Shown here: piece by piece, positions 44,246 through 53,263 of the stretch
How the letters are laid out: every line of letters starts with the position of its first letter
How positions within the stretch are numbered: the first letter of the stretch is position 1
Notes under the pieces: model-generated
The model's database searches: none
Told to the model about the DNA's origin: nothing
The model's input: the letters and a program-made list of their open reading frames with translations, nothing else
Source: Parachlamydia sp. AcF125
GTDB lineage: Bacteria; Chlamydiota; Chlamydiia; Chlamydiales; Parachlamydiaceae
Direction of reading: 5' to 3'
DNA length: 64,000 bases
Assembly (NCBI RefSeq): GCF_018342475.1
Contig: NZ_JAEMUD010000001.1
Span: 744,001-808,000, forward strand
Made by a program: the position numbers and the translations under genes

Positions 44246-46414
44246 ATGGGCTATTTGGAAGAATTTCACGCGCAAATTCAAAATAGAGATTTCAATAAGT
44301 TTTTTCAGCTTTGGGAAGAATATTGTACGTGTGATGTGGTAGATGCTGAGGAACTCCTTCAGTTACTAGGCATGTTAAAAAAGTCCGAGCTGGCTAAGCA
44401 TTTTGGCCCCTATGTGGAAACCGCTCTTCCCACCTGGGAGAAAATCGAAAATCCAAAAGATGCTTACGAAGTTCTAAAATTGCTGATCGATTTAGAAACG
44501 ACAAATTCTCCTTCCTTAGCTGAAATCACTTACAATACTCTTAAAAAACACCATGGTTCCGATCCCTTATTTGAAGAGCGCATCCGGTTAGTGGGGCTGC
44601 GCAAAAAAGATAAATTTCAAGGGGCTATCGCCAACTATGATTTATTAGCTCATTTGCAAAAAGGCAGAGCCGTTTTTCATACTGCAGGTTGGGGAACCGG
44701 CGAAATTATGGATGTTTCTTTAGTAAGAGAGCAAGTGATCCTGGAATTTGAGTGGGTATCGGGGCGAAAAGATCTTTCCTTTGCCAATGCTTTTAAGACA
44801 CTTATTCCCCTTCCTGATCACCACTTCTTAGCGCGCCGCTTTGCAAATCCTGACCAGCTCGAAAAAGAAGCTAAAGAAAATCCCGTAGCTGTCGTTCAAT
44901 TGCTCTTAAAGGATTTGGGTCCTAAAACTGCCGCCGAAATTAAAGACGAGCTATGTGAACTCGTGATTCCCGAAAAAGAGTGGAATAAATGGTGGCAAGG
45001 GGCCCGTGCCAAAGTAAAAAAGGACACCATGATTGAATCCCCCGAAGGGATCAAAGATCCTTTTAGACTGCGTAAAAAAGCTGTGAAGCATGAAGAGAGA
45101 TGGCAAAATGCGATCGACACTCAGACGGGTACGAATGAGCTTCTCCAAACTTCTTATCAATTTGTCCGTGATTTTCCCAATATTTTAAAAGATCAAGAAG
45201 TGAAAAAAAACTTGCAAGCTAAAGTGACTGGCTTACTCACCAAATCCGATCTTCTTCCCGAACAAGAGCTACAAGCCCATCTTTTTCTGGAATCTTTTTT
45301 AGGGCTGACAGAGCATGGTAAGATGGCTCAAGCTTTAATTGTAAAATCGGAACAACCTTTTGAACTGATTCAAAAAGTGGATATTACGCCATTTAAAAAA
45401 CGGGCTTTGATGGTTGTGAGACAATTCCGGTCAGATTGGTCTCATATTTTTCTGGAAATGTTGGCTAAAACAGATCAATCCCCTTTGAGAGAATACCTCC
45501 TGAAGGAAATCTGCGCGGACGCCGAGGCAAAAACTTTGTTAATTAACCTTTTGGAAGATTTGTTGCATTATCCTACAAAAAATCCTGAGTTGTTCGTATG
45601 GTATTTCCAAAAGGTCGTTAAAAAAACCGAGGAGATTCCTTTCCACGACAAAGAGGGTCAAGGGCGCTTCTTAGATAGCTTCCTTGTGCTTATGCATAAA
45701 TTAGAGGGGGATCCTCAAAACCGCGAGCTTATTCGCAAAATGTACAACTTAATCAGCGAAAAGCGTTACGCCGTGATTCGTGCTTTGATTGAAGGGATGA
45801 GCAAAGAGTTTGTAAAAGAGTTTTTATTGCTTGCCTCAAAATGCCAGACTTTCACAGAACATGATTTAAAAATCTTAGCTTCTTTAGCTTCTGTAGTGCA
45901 TCCTACTTTAGGGGCGTCTAAGCAAAACAAAGAGGCTAAGCACGATCCAAACGTTATCTGGACCACTGAGGAAGGATACTTACAAACGCAAGAAAGAATC
46001 CGGCAGATTGGGACGACTGAAGTGGTGGAGAATGCGCGTGAAATTGAAGCTGCGCGTGCCTTAGGCGATTTACGCGAAAATTCGGAGTATAAATTCGCGC
46101 TAGAAAAACGGGCTCGCCTTCAAGGAGAATTAAAGCATCTTTCTGAACAGCTTAATCGCGCGCGCATCATCACCCAAGAAGATGTCTATCTCAATCAAGT
46201 AGGTGTAGGGAGTATTGTGGAATTAGAAGATGCAGAAAAAAATTTGATTTCTTACACGATTTTGGGGCCTTGGGATGCCAATGCAGACACCAACATTCTC
46301 TCTTTTCAATCTAAGTTTGCCGAAGCCATGTTAGGGAGGAAAGTGGGGGAAAAATTTGAATTTCGCAATCAGTCTTTCACTGTCCGAGCAATTAAAACCA
46401 TCTTTCAAAGTTAA
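44246..46414 (+). CDS. greA: Long-form transcription elongation factor GreA
   Basis: 722 aa. Only the last 155 residues form the normal GreA: coiled coil with ALGDLRENSEYKFALEKR (tip Asp and Glu that coordinate Mg for RNA cleavage in backtracked polymerase), then the globular C-terminal domain (VGVGSIVELEDAEKNLISYT ... RAIKTIFQ). The first 560 residues are a helical chlamydia-specific extension with no other known domain. C. trachomatis GreA (CT636) is likewise about 715 aa. ATG 44246 gives MGYLEEFHAQIQNRDF, matching the Chlamydia N-terminus as I remember it, and has GAGGG upstream; a longer frame opens at 44219. No promoter was identified; the leader hairpin upstream may be regulatory. Confidence 0.92.
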   Translation: MGYLEEFHAQIQNRDFNKFFQLWEEYCTCDVVDAEELLQLLGMLKKSELAKHFGPYVETALPTWEKIENPKDAYEVLKLLIDLETTNSPSLAEITYNTLKKHHGSDPLFEERIRLVGLRKKDKFQGAIANYDLLAHLQKGRAVFHTAGWGTGEIMDVSLVREQVILEFEWVSGRKDLSFANAFKTLIPLPDHHFLARRFANPDQLEKEAKENPVAVVQLLLKDLGPKTAAEIKDELCELVIPEKEWNKWWQGARAKVKKDTMIESPEGIKDPFRLRKKAVKHEERWQNAIDTQTGTNELLQTSYQFVRDFPNILKDQEVKKNLQAKVTGLLTKSDLLPEQELQAHLFLESFLGLTEHGKMAQALIVKSEQPFELIQKVDITPFKKRALMVVRQFRSDWSHIFLEMLAKTDQSPLREYLLKEICADAEAKTLLINLLEDLLHYPTKNPELFVWYFQKVVKKTEEIPFHDKEGQGRFLDSFLVLMHKLEGDPQNRELIRKMYNLISEKRYAVIRALIEGMSKEFVKEFLLLASKCQTFTEHDLKILASLASVVHPTLGASKQNKEAKHDPNVIWTTEEGYLQTQERIRQIGTTEVVENAREIEAARALGDLRENSEYKFALEKRARLQGELKHLSEQLNRARIITQEDVYLNQVGVGSIVELEDAEKNLISYTILGPWDANADTNILSFQSKFAEAMLGRKVGEKFEFRNQSFTVRAIKTIFQS

Positions 46415-46548
46415 CCCAATTTGGCTCTTCTTTAAGATGATTTAAATAAGTCTAATTCCTGGTAGAAGACAGCCGCGGTGTTTTCTATCGGGAAGGCGAT
46501 AAGATAACTCTCTTGCGCCTAACTGTCCTCTACTTACAGGAGATTGAA

Positions 46549-47142
46549 ATGGAAATTGTCGTTGCGAGTTCGAATTTACATAAAATTCGTGAATTTCGCG
46601 AAATGTTTAAGTGTTTGCCCAAAGTCGATCTCTTATCTCTTCTTAACTTTCCTCACTATAATCCCCCTCCAGAAGAAGGAAAAACCTTCCAAGAAAATGC
46701 CCAAAGAAAAGCCCTAGATGCAGCTAAAGCCCTTGGCAAATGGGTGCTAGGAGATGATTCAGGATTGGTTGTTCCCGCTTTAGATGGGGCGCCAGGGATC
46801 TATTCAAGGCGTTATGCGGGTGAAGATGCCACCGATGCGGAAAACAGACAAAAACTTTTGCAAAATATGCAGCACCTCCACGATATTCAGCGTTCCGCTT
46901 ATTATCAATGCTCGCTTGTCCTAGCTTCCCCCACAGGAGAAATTAAAAAAAATGTGACAGGAATCTGCGAAGGAATTTTGCTAAAAGAAGAAAAAGGGCG
47001 CTACGGATTTGGGTACGATGCCTTATTTGTCAAACACGACTATGATAAAACGTTTGCCGAAATAGATGATTTCACTAAAAACCGAATTTCTCATCGTTAT
47101 AAAGCTTTTGAAAAGTTGTTAGGAGTTTTGCAAAGCTTATAA
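46549..47142 (+). CDS. rdgB: Non-canonical purine NTP pyrophosphatase (RdgB/HAM1)
   Basis: Hydrolyses dITP, XTP and ITP to keep deaminated bases out of DNA and RNA, 197 aa. Start at ATG 46549 (AGGAGA upstream) gives MEIVVASSNLHKIREF; an upstream frame from 46513 is rejected. Motifs: TFQENAQRKALDAA, VLGDDSGLVVPALDGAPGIY, SRRYAG, RYGFGYDALF (substrate side) and KNRISHRYKAF (C-terminal SHR). The active-site Asp in GDDSG is present. Its stop overlaps the start of the next gene (TAATG), so the two are translationally coupled. Confidence 0.95.
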   Translation: MEIVVASSNLHKIREFREMFKCLPKVDLLSLLNFPHYNPPPEEGKTFQENAQRKALDAAKALGKWVLGDDSGLVVPALDGAPGIYSRRYAGEDATDAENRQKLLQNMQHLHDIQRSAYYQCSLVLASPTGEIKKNVTGICEGILLKEEKGRYGFGYDALFVKHDYDKTFAEIDDFTKNRISHRYKAFEKLLGVLQSL

Positions 47143-47816
47143 TGCATTATTTTATTGATGGCTATAACCTCATGTTTCGCATCTTGCGCGTGGGCGACAA
47201 TCTCACTTTGCAGCGCGAAAAAATCATTGAAGACCTTCACACCAAAATTGAAGCTTTAAACCTAAATGTGACCTTAGTTTTTGACGCTCAGTATCAACTA
47301 GGAGAAGCGTCGCGCACCCATTATAAGCGGTTAGAGATCGTATTTTCTGCAGCCGGCGAAACAGCCGATGAGTTGATTATTAGCGAATTAAAGGCGCGTC
47401 AAATCCCTTTTCAGTGTACCGTGGTGACTTCTGATAAGAAATTAGCTTGGTTATCCAGGCTGCAAGCCGCTAAAACAGAAACGGTCGAAGAATTTATGGG
47501 ATGGCTCAATAAAAGGTATGCCAATCGTGGACGGCGCACCGCTCTGCCCCGCCTTCAACCAGAGAAGAAGCTAAAATCGCCGCCAAAAAAAGTAGCCGCT
47601 GAACCTCTCTCCGCAGTTCTCCCTGAAGATTGCTTTTCTTATTATCTCCAGGCTTTTCAGAAAAACTTGGAAAAACTTGAGGAGGAAGCTCCTCTAAAGC
47701 GGAAAAGAAAAACTTCGCTTAAAAAAAATAAACCAATCAAAGCCGAGCGAGACTTATTGGAATCAGATTATACGCGCTGGGAAAGACTTTTTAATGAAAG
47801 GCTGAAAGAGGTCTAA
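47142..47816 (+). CDS. YacP-like NYN-domain (PIN-like) ribonuclease
   Basis: 224 aa. The N-terminal 120 residues form the NYN domain of the YacP/Rae1 group: HYFIDGYNLMF (metal-site Asp), VTLVFDAQYQ, SAAGETADELIISEL and CTVVTSDKKLA with further acidic residues. In Firmicutes Rae1 cleaves mRNA on the ribosome; the chlamydial role is unknown. The C-terminal 100 residues are basic and unrelated, with a final DYTRWERLFNERLKEV. It overlaps rdgB by one base and ends directly against the 3' end of the convergent tRNA gene. Confidence 0.85.
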   Translation: MHYFIDGYNLMFRILRVGDNLTLQREKIIEDLHTKIEALNLNVTLVFDAQYQLGEASRTHYKRLEIVFSAAGETADELIISELKARQIPFQCTVVTSDKKLAWLSRLQAAKTETVEEFMGWLNKRYANRGRRTALPRLQPEKKLKSPPKKVAAEPLSAVLPEDCFSYYLQAFQKNLEKLEEEAPLKRKRKTSLKKNKPIKAERDLLESDYTRWERLFNERLKEV

Positions 47817-47889
47817 TGGAGTGTAACGGATTCGAACCGATGGCCTCAACAATGCCATTGTTGCGCTCTACCAACTGAGCTAACACCCC
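47817..47889 (-). tRNA. tRNA-Ala (anticodon GGC)
   Basis: 73 bases. Acceptor GGGGTGT pairs with ACACTCC and includes the G3-U70 pair, the alanine identity element. D arm GCTC...GAGC; anticodon stem CAACA/TGTTG with loop ATGGCAT (anticodon GGC, reading GCC and GCU). T arm ATCGG-TTCGAAT-CCGTT has one U-U mismatch. Discriminator A; no CCA encoded. The 3' end touches the stop codon of the convergent NYN gene. A good promoter lies 11 bases upstream. Confidence 0.95.
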
Positions 47890-47900
47890 AGAAGCTCTCC

Positions 47901-47929
47901 ATCATATTGAAGAGACCATTTTTTTTCAA
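47901..47929 (-). promoter_or_regulatory. Promoter of tRNA-Ala
   Basis: Minus strand: TTGAAA (47929-47924), 17-bp spacer, TATGAT (47906-47901), 11 bases from the tRNA 5' end. It fits sigma-66/70-type spacing. Confidence 0.7.
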
Positions 47930-48076
47930 TAACTCTATTGTAAAAGTTAGTTACTCCTATTGGGGCTAACTTCACACTTGTGAAGCTATTAATGGCTTGA
48001 TAGAGCGCACACTGAGAAGTTGAGGTTTTAACCCCTCCTGCTATTCTTTATAAGCTGCGATACCTAAACCAAGCTA

Positions 48077-50344
48077 CTAAATTGAATCCGGGTCTAAGAC
48101 TTTGCAGATATTTCGAAGAACATCTCGGTTTTCCTCTATTAAAGCCTTTCCACTGTCTTCAAGCACTTTAATGGTCTCAGGTCGTGTGTCATCAAGTCCA
48201 GGAGCATGGCCTTCAAACTCATACTGAAGGCGATGGTATGCGCCAGGGCTTAGCATTCCTTTAAGAATTTCGTTTGTTTCAGATTCGGGTTGAGTTAACT
48301 CAAACCAGAGTGAGGGGAGAGAAGGACCAAGATCTGCACAAGGATTTCCTGTTCCAAGAGATAGCAAAAATAGATTTTTTTGAATGGATCCATTATCAAG
48401 AGATTCAAAAACACAGGGGAGGGCAGGGTTATTTTGCAAAGCACCTCCATCAATTAAAAAGTCATTAATGGAGGGGTGTGGGCAAACAGGAAAAAATGTT
48501 GGAGCAGCCGATGTCGCTTGAGCAGCAAATCCCATAGAAAAATCTTCCTTTAGTTCAGTAGTTATTGAATAAAGCGGAGGAGGAGGCGTACGGGTATAAT
48601 AGTAATGAGGAGAAAGCACGCTTGGGTATCGATCCTCTAACTTTTTTAAACTATATGAAACTGTTTTTAATCCTGCTTTGGTGAAAATATGTACTGTCTT
48701 ATCAAAAGCATAGGAGGAAGGAGTTTTGGTAAGAAATGATATAACCCCTGAAACACAATTTTTAAATAACTGTTCAACCTTATCTCCAATTGCATTCACA
48801 GTATTAGCGGTGACTACTACATCGGTTAGGGCAGATGACAGAAGAGCTGTGTTGCCCAATTTTTCCATAAGAAACGGTGAGGGATCATTATACTTGCTGC
48901 GATGAATAGCCCAAGCTATTTTTTCGTGGAATTTTAACTCTTCTGGAGGAGGAGCATATGCAGGATTTAGCTGGAAAATGGCTGAGTGTTCGTTAGTATA
49001 GATATTTAAAAGATCTTGAGCTGTATACTGTGGAAGTCTTGGGTCTTTTTCCTGGGGCTTACTTAGTCCTAAGGCCAAAATTCCCCCAGTGGAAGTCCCC
49101 CCAATTAGCTTGAATAAACTTGCTATGGGTTTTTTTGTTATTTTCTCGATTTCTACTAACACAGTGATTGGAATAATGCCCCGAATTCCTCCCCCGTCTA
49201 GCGAGAGGATAGGGTAGATTGTTTTTTTTTCAGCTTCCGCGTTTAATCGCCCCTCCGGCGGGGAAGAAATGTCATCTTTAAAATTACGCTTAGCTTGCTC
49301 GATTTTTGTTAAATAAATTTTTTCGCACTTTTCATAAGTGTTCTTGCATAATTGCATTTTGTTGTAGGGCATACCTTGCCAAACTTCTAGGAGTACATCC
49401 TTTATTTCATTTAGCCGAGCTGGCATCCAACAGCTCTTTAGGTTTTGTTTAATACCCTTTAAAGCATTAACACTCCGCAAGCACTCTCTTATTTCGGAAT
49501 GGGTACGATTTAAAAGAGGTTGAATCGTAGAGCGTTCTTTAATATCCTGAGGCATAATGCGCGTGATCAAGGAGAAATTCCTACTAAATAGTGATAATTC
49601 ACTTTTGCTAGAAATGGAGTTGATTTGGTTGGCCGAAAAAGATTGTAAAACCCTGTAGTAGCCTATTTCGCGGCTCCCACGATCTTGATTAATCTTTTCA
49701 CAATGCTCTTGTAAACGCCTACTTTCCCACAATGAATAAGGGATGCTGTTATCTACTGATGGTAACATGAGGCTTCCTTTTTCGGAACGGGTACCATTTA
49801 AAAGAAGTTGAATCTTAGAGCGTTCTTTAATATCCTGAGGCATACTGGCTTTGATCAAGGAGAAATTCCTACTAAATAGTGATAATTCATTTTTGCCAGA
49901 AATGGAGTTAATTTGGTCGGACGAAAAAGATTGTAAAATCCTGTAGTAGCCTATTTCGCGGCTCCCATGATCTTGATTAATCTTTTCACAATGCTCTTGT
50001 AAACGCCTACTTTCCCACAATGAATAAGGGATGCTGTTATCTACTGATGGTAACATGAGGCTTCCTTTTTCGGAACGGGTACCATTTAAAAGAAGTTGAA
50101 TCGTAGAGCGTTCTTTAATATCCTGAGGCATACTGGCTTTGATCAAGGAGAAATTCCTATTAAATAGTGATACTTCACTTTTGCTAGAAATGGAGTTGAT
50201 TTGGTCGGACGAAAAAGATTGTAAAACCTTGTAGTAGCCTCTTTCGCGGCTCCCACGATTCTGATTAATTTCTTCACAATGCTTTTGTAAGCTGTTACTT
50301 TCCCACAATGAATAAGGTTTAGTGTTATCTACTGGTGGTAACAT
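48077..50344 (-). CDS. Patatin-like phospholipase with three N-terminal 96-residue repeats
   Basis: 755 aa. The C-terminal half (about 378-755) is a patatin: LSLDGGGIRGIIPI (oxyanion loop at about 384-389), IGGTSTGGILALGLS with nucleophile S418, and FLIDGGALQNNPALP with catalytic D (about 631). Patatins hydrolyse phospholipids; many in intracellular bacteria are secreted effectors. The first 290 residues are three near-identical 96-residue units, each starting MLP-x-VDN and ending in a segment like PQDIKERSTIQLLLNGTRSE. Each unit starts at an ATG preceded by the same AAGGAAGCCTC, so shorter isoforms from 50056 or 49768 are possible. No signal peptide. Secretion is inferred only. Confidence 0.9.
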   Translation of the reverse strand: MLPPVDNTKPYSLWESNSLQKHCEEINQNRGSRERGYYKVLQSFSSDQINSISSKSEVSLFNRNFSLIKASMPQDIKERSTIQLLLNGTRSEKGSLMLPSVDNSIPYSLWESRRLQEHCEKINQDHGSREIGYYRILQSFSSDQINSISGKNELSLFSRNFSLIKASMPQDIKERSKIQLLLNGTRSEKGSLMLPSVDNSIPYSLWESRRLQEHCEKINQDRGSREIGYYRVLQSFSANQINSISSKSELSLFSRNFSLITRIMPQDIKERSTIQPLLNRTHSEIRECLRSVNALKGIKQNLKSCWMPARLNEIKDVLLEVWQGMPYNKMQLCKNTYEKCEKIYLTKIEQAKRNFKDDISSPPEGRLNAEAEKKTIYPILSLDGGGIRGIIPITVLVEIEKITKKPIASLFKLIGGTSTGGILALGLSKPQEKDPRLPQYTAQDLLNIYTNEHSAIFQLNPAYAPPPEELKFHEKIAWAIHRSKYNDPSPFLMEKLGNTALLSSALTDVVVTANTVNAIGDKVEQLFKNCVSGVISFLTKTPSSYAFDKTVHIFTKAGLKTVSYSLKKLEDRYPSVLSPHYYYTRTPPPPLYSITTELKEDFSMGFAAQATSAAPTFFPVCPHPSINDFLIDGGALQNNPALPCVFESLDNGSIQKNLFLLSLGTGNPCADLGPSLPSLWFELTQPESETNEILKGMLSPGAYHRLQYEFEGHAPGLDDTRPETIKVLEDSGKALIEENRDVLRNICKVLDPDSI
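49481..50344 (-). repeat. Three tandem 288-bp repeats inside the patatin gene
   Basis: Units 50057-50344, 49769-50056 and 49481-49768, each exactly 288 bases (96 codons). The last two are closest to each other. The third diverges in its last quarter as it runs into the patatin part. The period includes the ribosome-binding site and start codon. Recombination between units could change the copy number. Confidence 0.9.
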
Positions 50345-50983
50345 GAGGCTTCCTTTCTTGGATTTAGAGTAAAGAGGTTGCTCTATTTTTTAATAAGCTT
50401 TCTTGGAAAGCTGGATACAATATTCCTGCAATTTCTGCAAAAAAATTTACCCATTTTAAATAAAAAAGTCCAAAGGGATTTGCTAACTTGTAGTTAAATA
50501 GAGATGCTCAAGAATCGTTTAAGACCTTGGATTATTAAACCTGGAAGACTGCTATGCTTTTAATTTTAAGAATTAAAGGTTGTGAGCAACTTATGCCAGT
50601 TAAAACGCAGGGGACAAGTGAGGGAAACCGAGCACTGGGCTTTACAATAGCTTGGTTGGCTGTCGAGCGAAAGCTCGGAGCCCATGGTGACCCAGCCATT
50701 TCTCACAAGGCCAGGGGGAGGGCCAAGGAAGCAAGGAATTTGAGTTTCACGAACAACCTATGCTAGCCTTTCTTAAAAAAAGTCTGAAGAAATTTCTATC
50801 GACACTCTAAGGTTAGCTCATGTATAGGAGAAGAGAGGGATGCAAGGTTTCCATTTAGGAAAGCAGCTGTTAAACGCTTTGAATCGCTCTTTTAGAATTC
50901 CACCTGCATTCTCGATTTATGGAAAAATGCCTCGGCATTCCCTCATTTATTGAGAGAAATTGCCGTTTAAAAAGAAGGAAAAC
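50345..50983. other. Divergent intergenic region holding a possible structured RNA
   Basis: 640 bases without a supported gene. It must contain the patatin promoter (minus strand) and the promoter of the 50984 gene, neither clear. The 70-codon frame 50554-50766 runs through the structured segment and is rejected. See 50611-50723. Confidence 0.4.
50611..50723 (+). ncRNA. Candidate structured RNA, family unknown
   Basis: GC-rich against AT-rich flanks, with nested pairing: GTGAG/CTCAC (50618-50622 with 50702-50706), CTGGG/CCCAG (50635-50639 with 50691-50695), GGCT/AGCC (50658-50661 with 50679-50682), and CGAGC-GAAA-GCTCG, a GNRA tetraloop hairpin (50664-50677). A GGCC-8-GGCC element follows. 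Not SRP, RNase P, tmRNA or 6S by eye; a group II intron relic or a regulatory RNA is possible. Strand is uncertain, though the GAAA tetraloop favours plus. Confidence 0.4.
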
Positions 50984-52087
50984 ATGTTTAATTCGATCAT
51001 CCACCGCTTATTTTTTATTGGTTGCCTAATCGCGATTAAGACGGTCAGCGCACTCGAGCTTCCTGAAGGAATTGTATACACTCGCCTTTTTTTAGCGGAT
51101 CAAACCTCTGTCCATGTCCTTGAAGTGGATCCTCATTTTTTTGAGATTATGCCTATCAAAAACAAGGATGAACTCGAAACGGTTAGCACTATAGCTAAAC
51201 GACATAAAGCTATTGCAGCGGTCAATGGGGGATTTTTTAAAAATAAGGGGGATTTTGCCGGCCTTCCGATGGGAATTTTAAAAATAAATAACCAGTGGTA
51301 TGGCACTTCTTACGAGCCAAGGGGGACAATTGGATGGTCTCAAGCCAATGAAAAAGTGTTTTTTGATCAGATATCGACCCAAATTTACGCCTATAGCGGA
51401 AATGCTGTGATTCCCATTGATGGGATAAACCGCATTTTAAAAGATAACCAAATTACATTGTGGAATTCTGGGATGGGAAAACAGCTTGATTATCCTAACC
51501 TTGGACTTCAGCTATTGGTCCAAGACCAAAAAGTTAGCAAAATTACAAGCAACAGGGCTCCCATTCCTCCAAATGGTTTCTCATTACTGGTAGGGACCCA
51601 TAAAGCCGCTTCCTTTCCCCCGATCGCGGAAGGGGATGATTTTATTTGGGATATTCATCTCATTCCTCAATCTCATCCTCCTTATACGAAAAGTGAAGAT
51701 TGGAGCGACTTAACTCACATTGTGGGAGGCGCGCCCATTTTAGTGCGGGGAGGTTGCCTTGTTAAAGATTTTTCTTCAGAACAGATCGGCTTTTATTTGC
51801 TAAATGCGCGTTTGGCTCGTACAGCCGTAGGAATTTTGGAAAACGGACATTGGTTGTTTGTGGTGGCCGATGGCTCCTATAAAAACCCATTGAATCCTAA
51901 AGGGATCACTATCTCCGATTTAGCGAGTTTGATGCAAAAGTTGGGATGTAAGGAGGCTCTTAATTTGTGTGGAGAAAAATATGCGACCATGTTCTTACAA
52001 GATAGGGTGATGAACGACACTCCTGACGGGGAGAGAAAAGGGGAAAAAGTAGCGGATGCTTTAATAGTTATACCCAAAACAAAATGA
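50984..52087 (+). CDS. Secreted NAGPA/phosphodiester glycosidase-domain protein
   Basis: 367 aa. ATG 50984 (AAGGA upstream) gives a signal peptide, FNSIIHRLFFIGCLIAIKTV, cut near SALELP; the frame from 50960 adds eight residues. The domain (DUF2233/NAGPA, seen in the human N-acetylglucosamine-1-phosphodiester glycosidase and in bacterial cell-surface proteins) is recognised by AAVNGGFFKNKGDFAGLPMG, HIVGGAPILVRGG, ARLARTAVGILENGHWLFVV-type residues and the final DGERKGEKVADALIVI. Predicted exported protein acting on a phosphodiester or glycan in the envelope; substrate unknown. A two-way terminator follows. Confidence 0.82.
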   Translation: MFNSIIHRLFFIGCLIAIKTVSALELPEGIVYTRLFLADQTSVHVLEVDPHFFEIMPIKNKDELETVSTIAKRHKAIAAVNGGFFKNKGDFAGLPMGILKINNQWYGTSYEPRGTIGWSQANEKVFFDQISTQIYAYSGNAVIPIDGINRILKDNQITLWNSGMGKQLDYPNLGLQLLVQDQKVSKITSNRAPIPPNGFSLLVGTHKAASFPPIAEGDDFIWDIHLIPQSHPPYTKSEDWSDLTHIVGGAPILVRGGCLVKDFSSEQIGFYLLNARLARTAVGILENGHWLFVVADGSYKNPLNPKGITISDLASLMQKLGCKEALNLCGEKYATMFLQDRVMNDTPDGERKGEKVADALIVIPKTK

Positions 52088-52097
52088 GCGGCCATTT

Positions 52098-52130
52098 AAA
52101 AAAAAGCCCAAGCTTTAGGATGCTTTTTTT
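52098..52130. terminator. Bidirectional terminator between 50984 gene and 52208 gene
   Basis: AAAAAAAGC (52099-52107) pairs with GCTTTTTTT (52122-52130), with an inner CC/GG pair. A-rich on the left and T-rich on the right, so it can serve both converging genes. Confidence 0.75.
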
Positions 52131-52207
52131 ATTTATCCGCAGGGACTCTATCTAAAATAAAGTTTACCTTTTCGCAAATTCCCTATAGCAACTCGAGAAA
52201 AAGGGTC

Positions 52208-53245
52208 TTAGGGATTAAAAGAAAAGTAGCTTTTAATGCGCTCAGGAAAGTAACTGAAAATCCAGTTTTGAAATTTAAGGCGGTATTTCTGATAGAGAAT
52301 ACCGCAGTAGAGGATTAAAATTCCGATTAGGCCGAGGATAACAGGAAACCAGCTCGAATTTTCAAAAATCCGGTAAGCAAGATGACTTAAGTAGAGGAAA
52401 ATTCCCAGGGCTCCTGCCATTAATAGAATTTTTCTTTGCACAAGGATAGATAGAAAAAGCAACCCCAGGTTAACCAGCAGATAGAGCAGTAAGGTTCCTT
52501 CATTTTCAGGACGGCCCCACCACATCAGGTAGCTTAAATTAAACCAAAAAGCGAGCGTTCCAAAGAAATAACTCCAAAAGGCGTAATTTTCTTTCCCCCC
52601 GCGATCTAAAAAATGCCCTGCTGCGATGAGCCCTAATCCATAAAAAAAAGATACCCAGTGGGTGAGAAAATCCGCGTCTTCTTGAAATAAGCGCACAAAA
52701 TCCAAAGCAAAAAACCATCCTGCTAAAAAAATAGGGATGGTGATAAAGGGAGAATGAAAGAATCGTAGGGCAACTAATCCTGCTAGGAGGGTTCCCACTT
52801 CCATAAATATCCGGCTTCCTCTGAGGCGGGAGTAAAAATTTGCATATTCGTCAGGATAGCTATCTGGCCAAATCTGTAAATAAACTTCCAAGCCATAAAT
52901 CGCTAAAGGGATCATACAAATGGCAAGTGTGAAAAGTAAGCCAGCGGGTGTTTGTAGAGTTTTATTTTTCCATAGCGCTCTTCCAGACCCGCCTAGGAGG
53001 ATAGAATAAAGAGAAGCTGTTAAAAAAATACCCCCTCCCCCTAAGAAATCCCAGTTTAAGCCCATAAATAAAACCATGGCACTTATGACTGTGAGAGAGC
53101 CTAAACAATAGAGTAGCTTAAAAGGGATGGTTTCTTGGGAGGATGATCGAGTTGTTTGAAGGGCCTTCCAAAGGACATTCGCTTTTTCTTTAGAAATATT
53201 GGCTTTCCCAGCTTGCAAGAAAAAATCTTCTTCCGAAATGTCCAT
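52208..53245 (-). CDS. Polytopic membrane protein of DUF2157-like type
   Basis: 345 aa. A short cytoplasmic N-terminus (MDISEEDFFLQAGKANISKE) precedes about ten membrane segments with short loops, for example FKLLYCLGSLTVISAMVLFM and AGHFLDRGGKENYAFWSYFF. N-terminal helix plus repeated membrane pairs resemble DUF2157 proteins, for which no function is known. No transport or enzyme motif is seen. The only clear polar loop is PDSYPDEYANFYSRLRG near 130. It lies 18 bases downstream of the secreted protein gene on the same strand, so they probably share a transcript. Confidence 0.68.
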   Translation of the reverse strand: MDISEEDFFLQAGKANISKEKANVLWKALQTTRSSSQETIPFKLLYCLGSLTVISAMVLFMGLNWDFLGGGGIFLTASLYSILLGGSGRALWKNKTLQTPAGLLFTLAICMIPLAIYGLEVYLQIWPDSYPDEYANFYSRLRGSRIFMEVGTLLAGLVALRFFHSPFITIPIFLAGWFFALDFVRLFQEDADFLTHWVSFFYGLGLIAAGHFLDRGGKENYAFWSYFFGTLAFWFNLSYLMWWGRPENEGTLLLYLLVNLGLLFLSILVQRKILLMAGALGIFLYLSHLAYRIFENSSWFPVILGLIGILILYCGILYQKYRLKFQNWIFSYFPERIKSYFSFNP

Positions 53246-53263
53246 TGGAATGGCTCACGTCTA

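Noticed and set aside
50554-50766. 70-codon open frame
   Set aside because: It runs through the nested stems of the candidate RNA, and the peptide shows no family resemblance.
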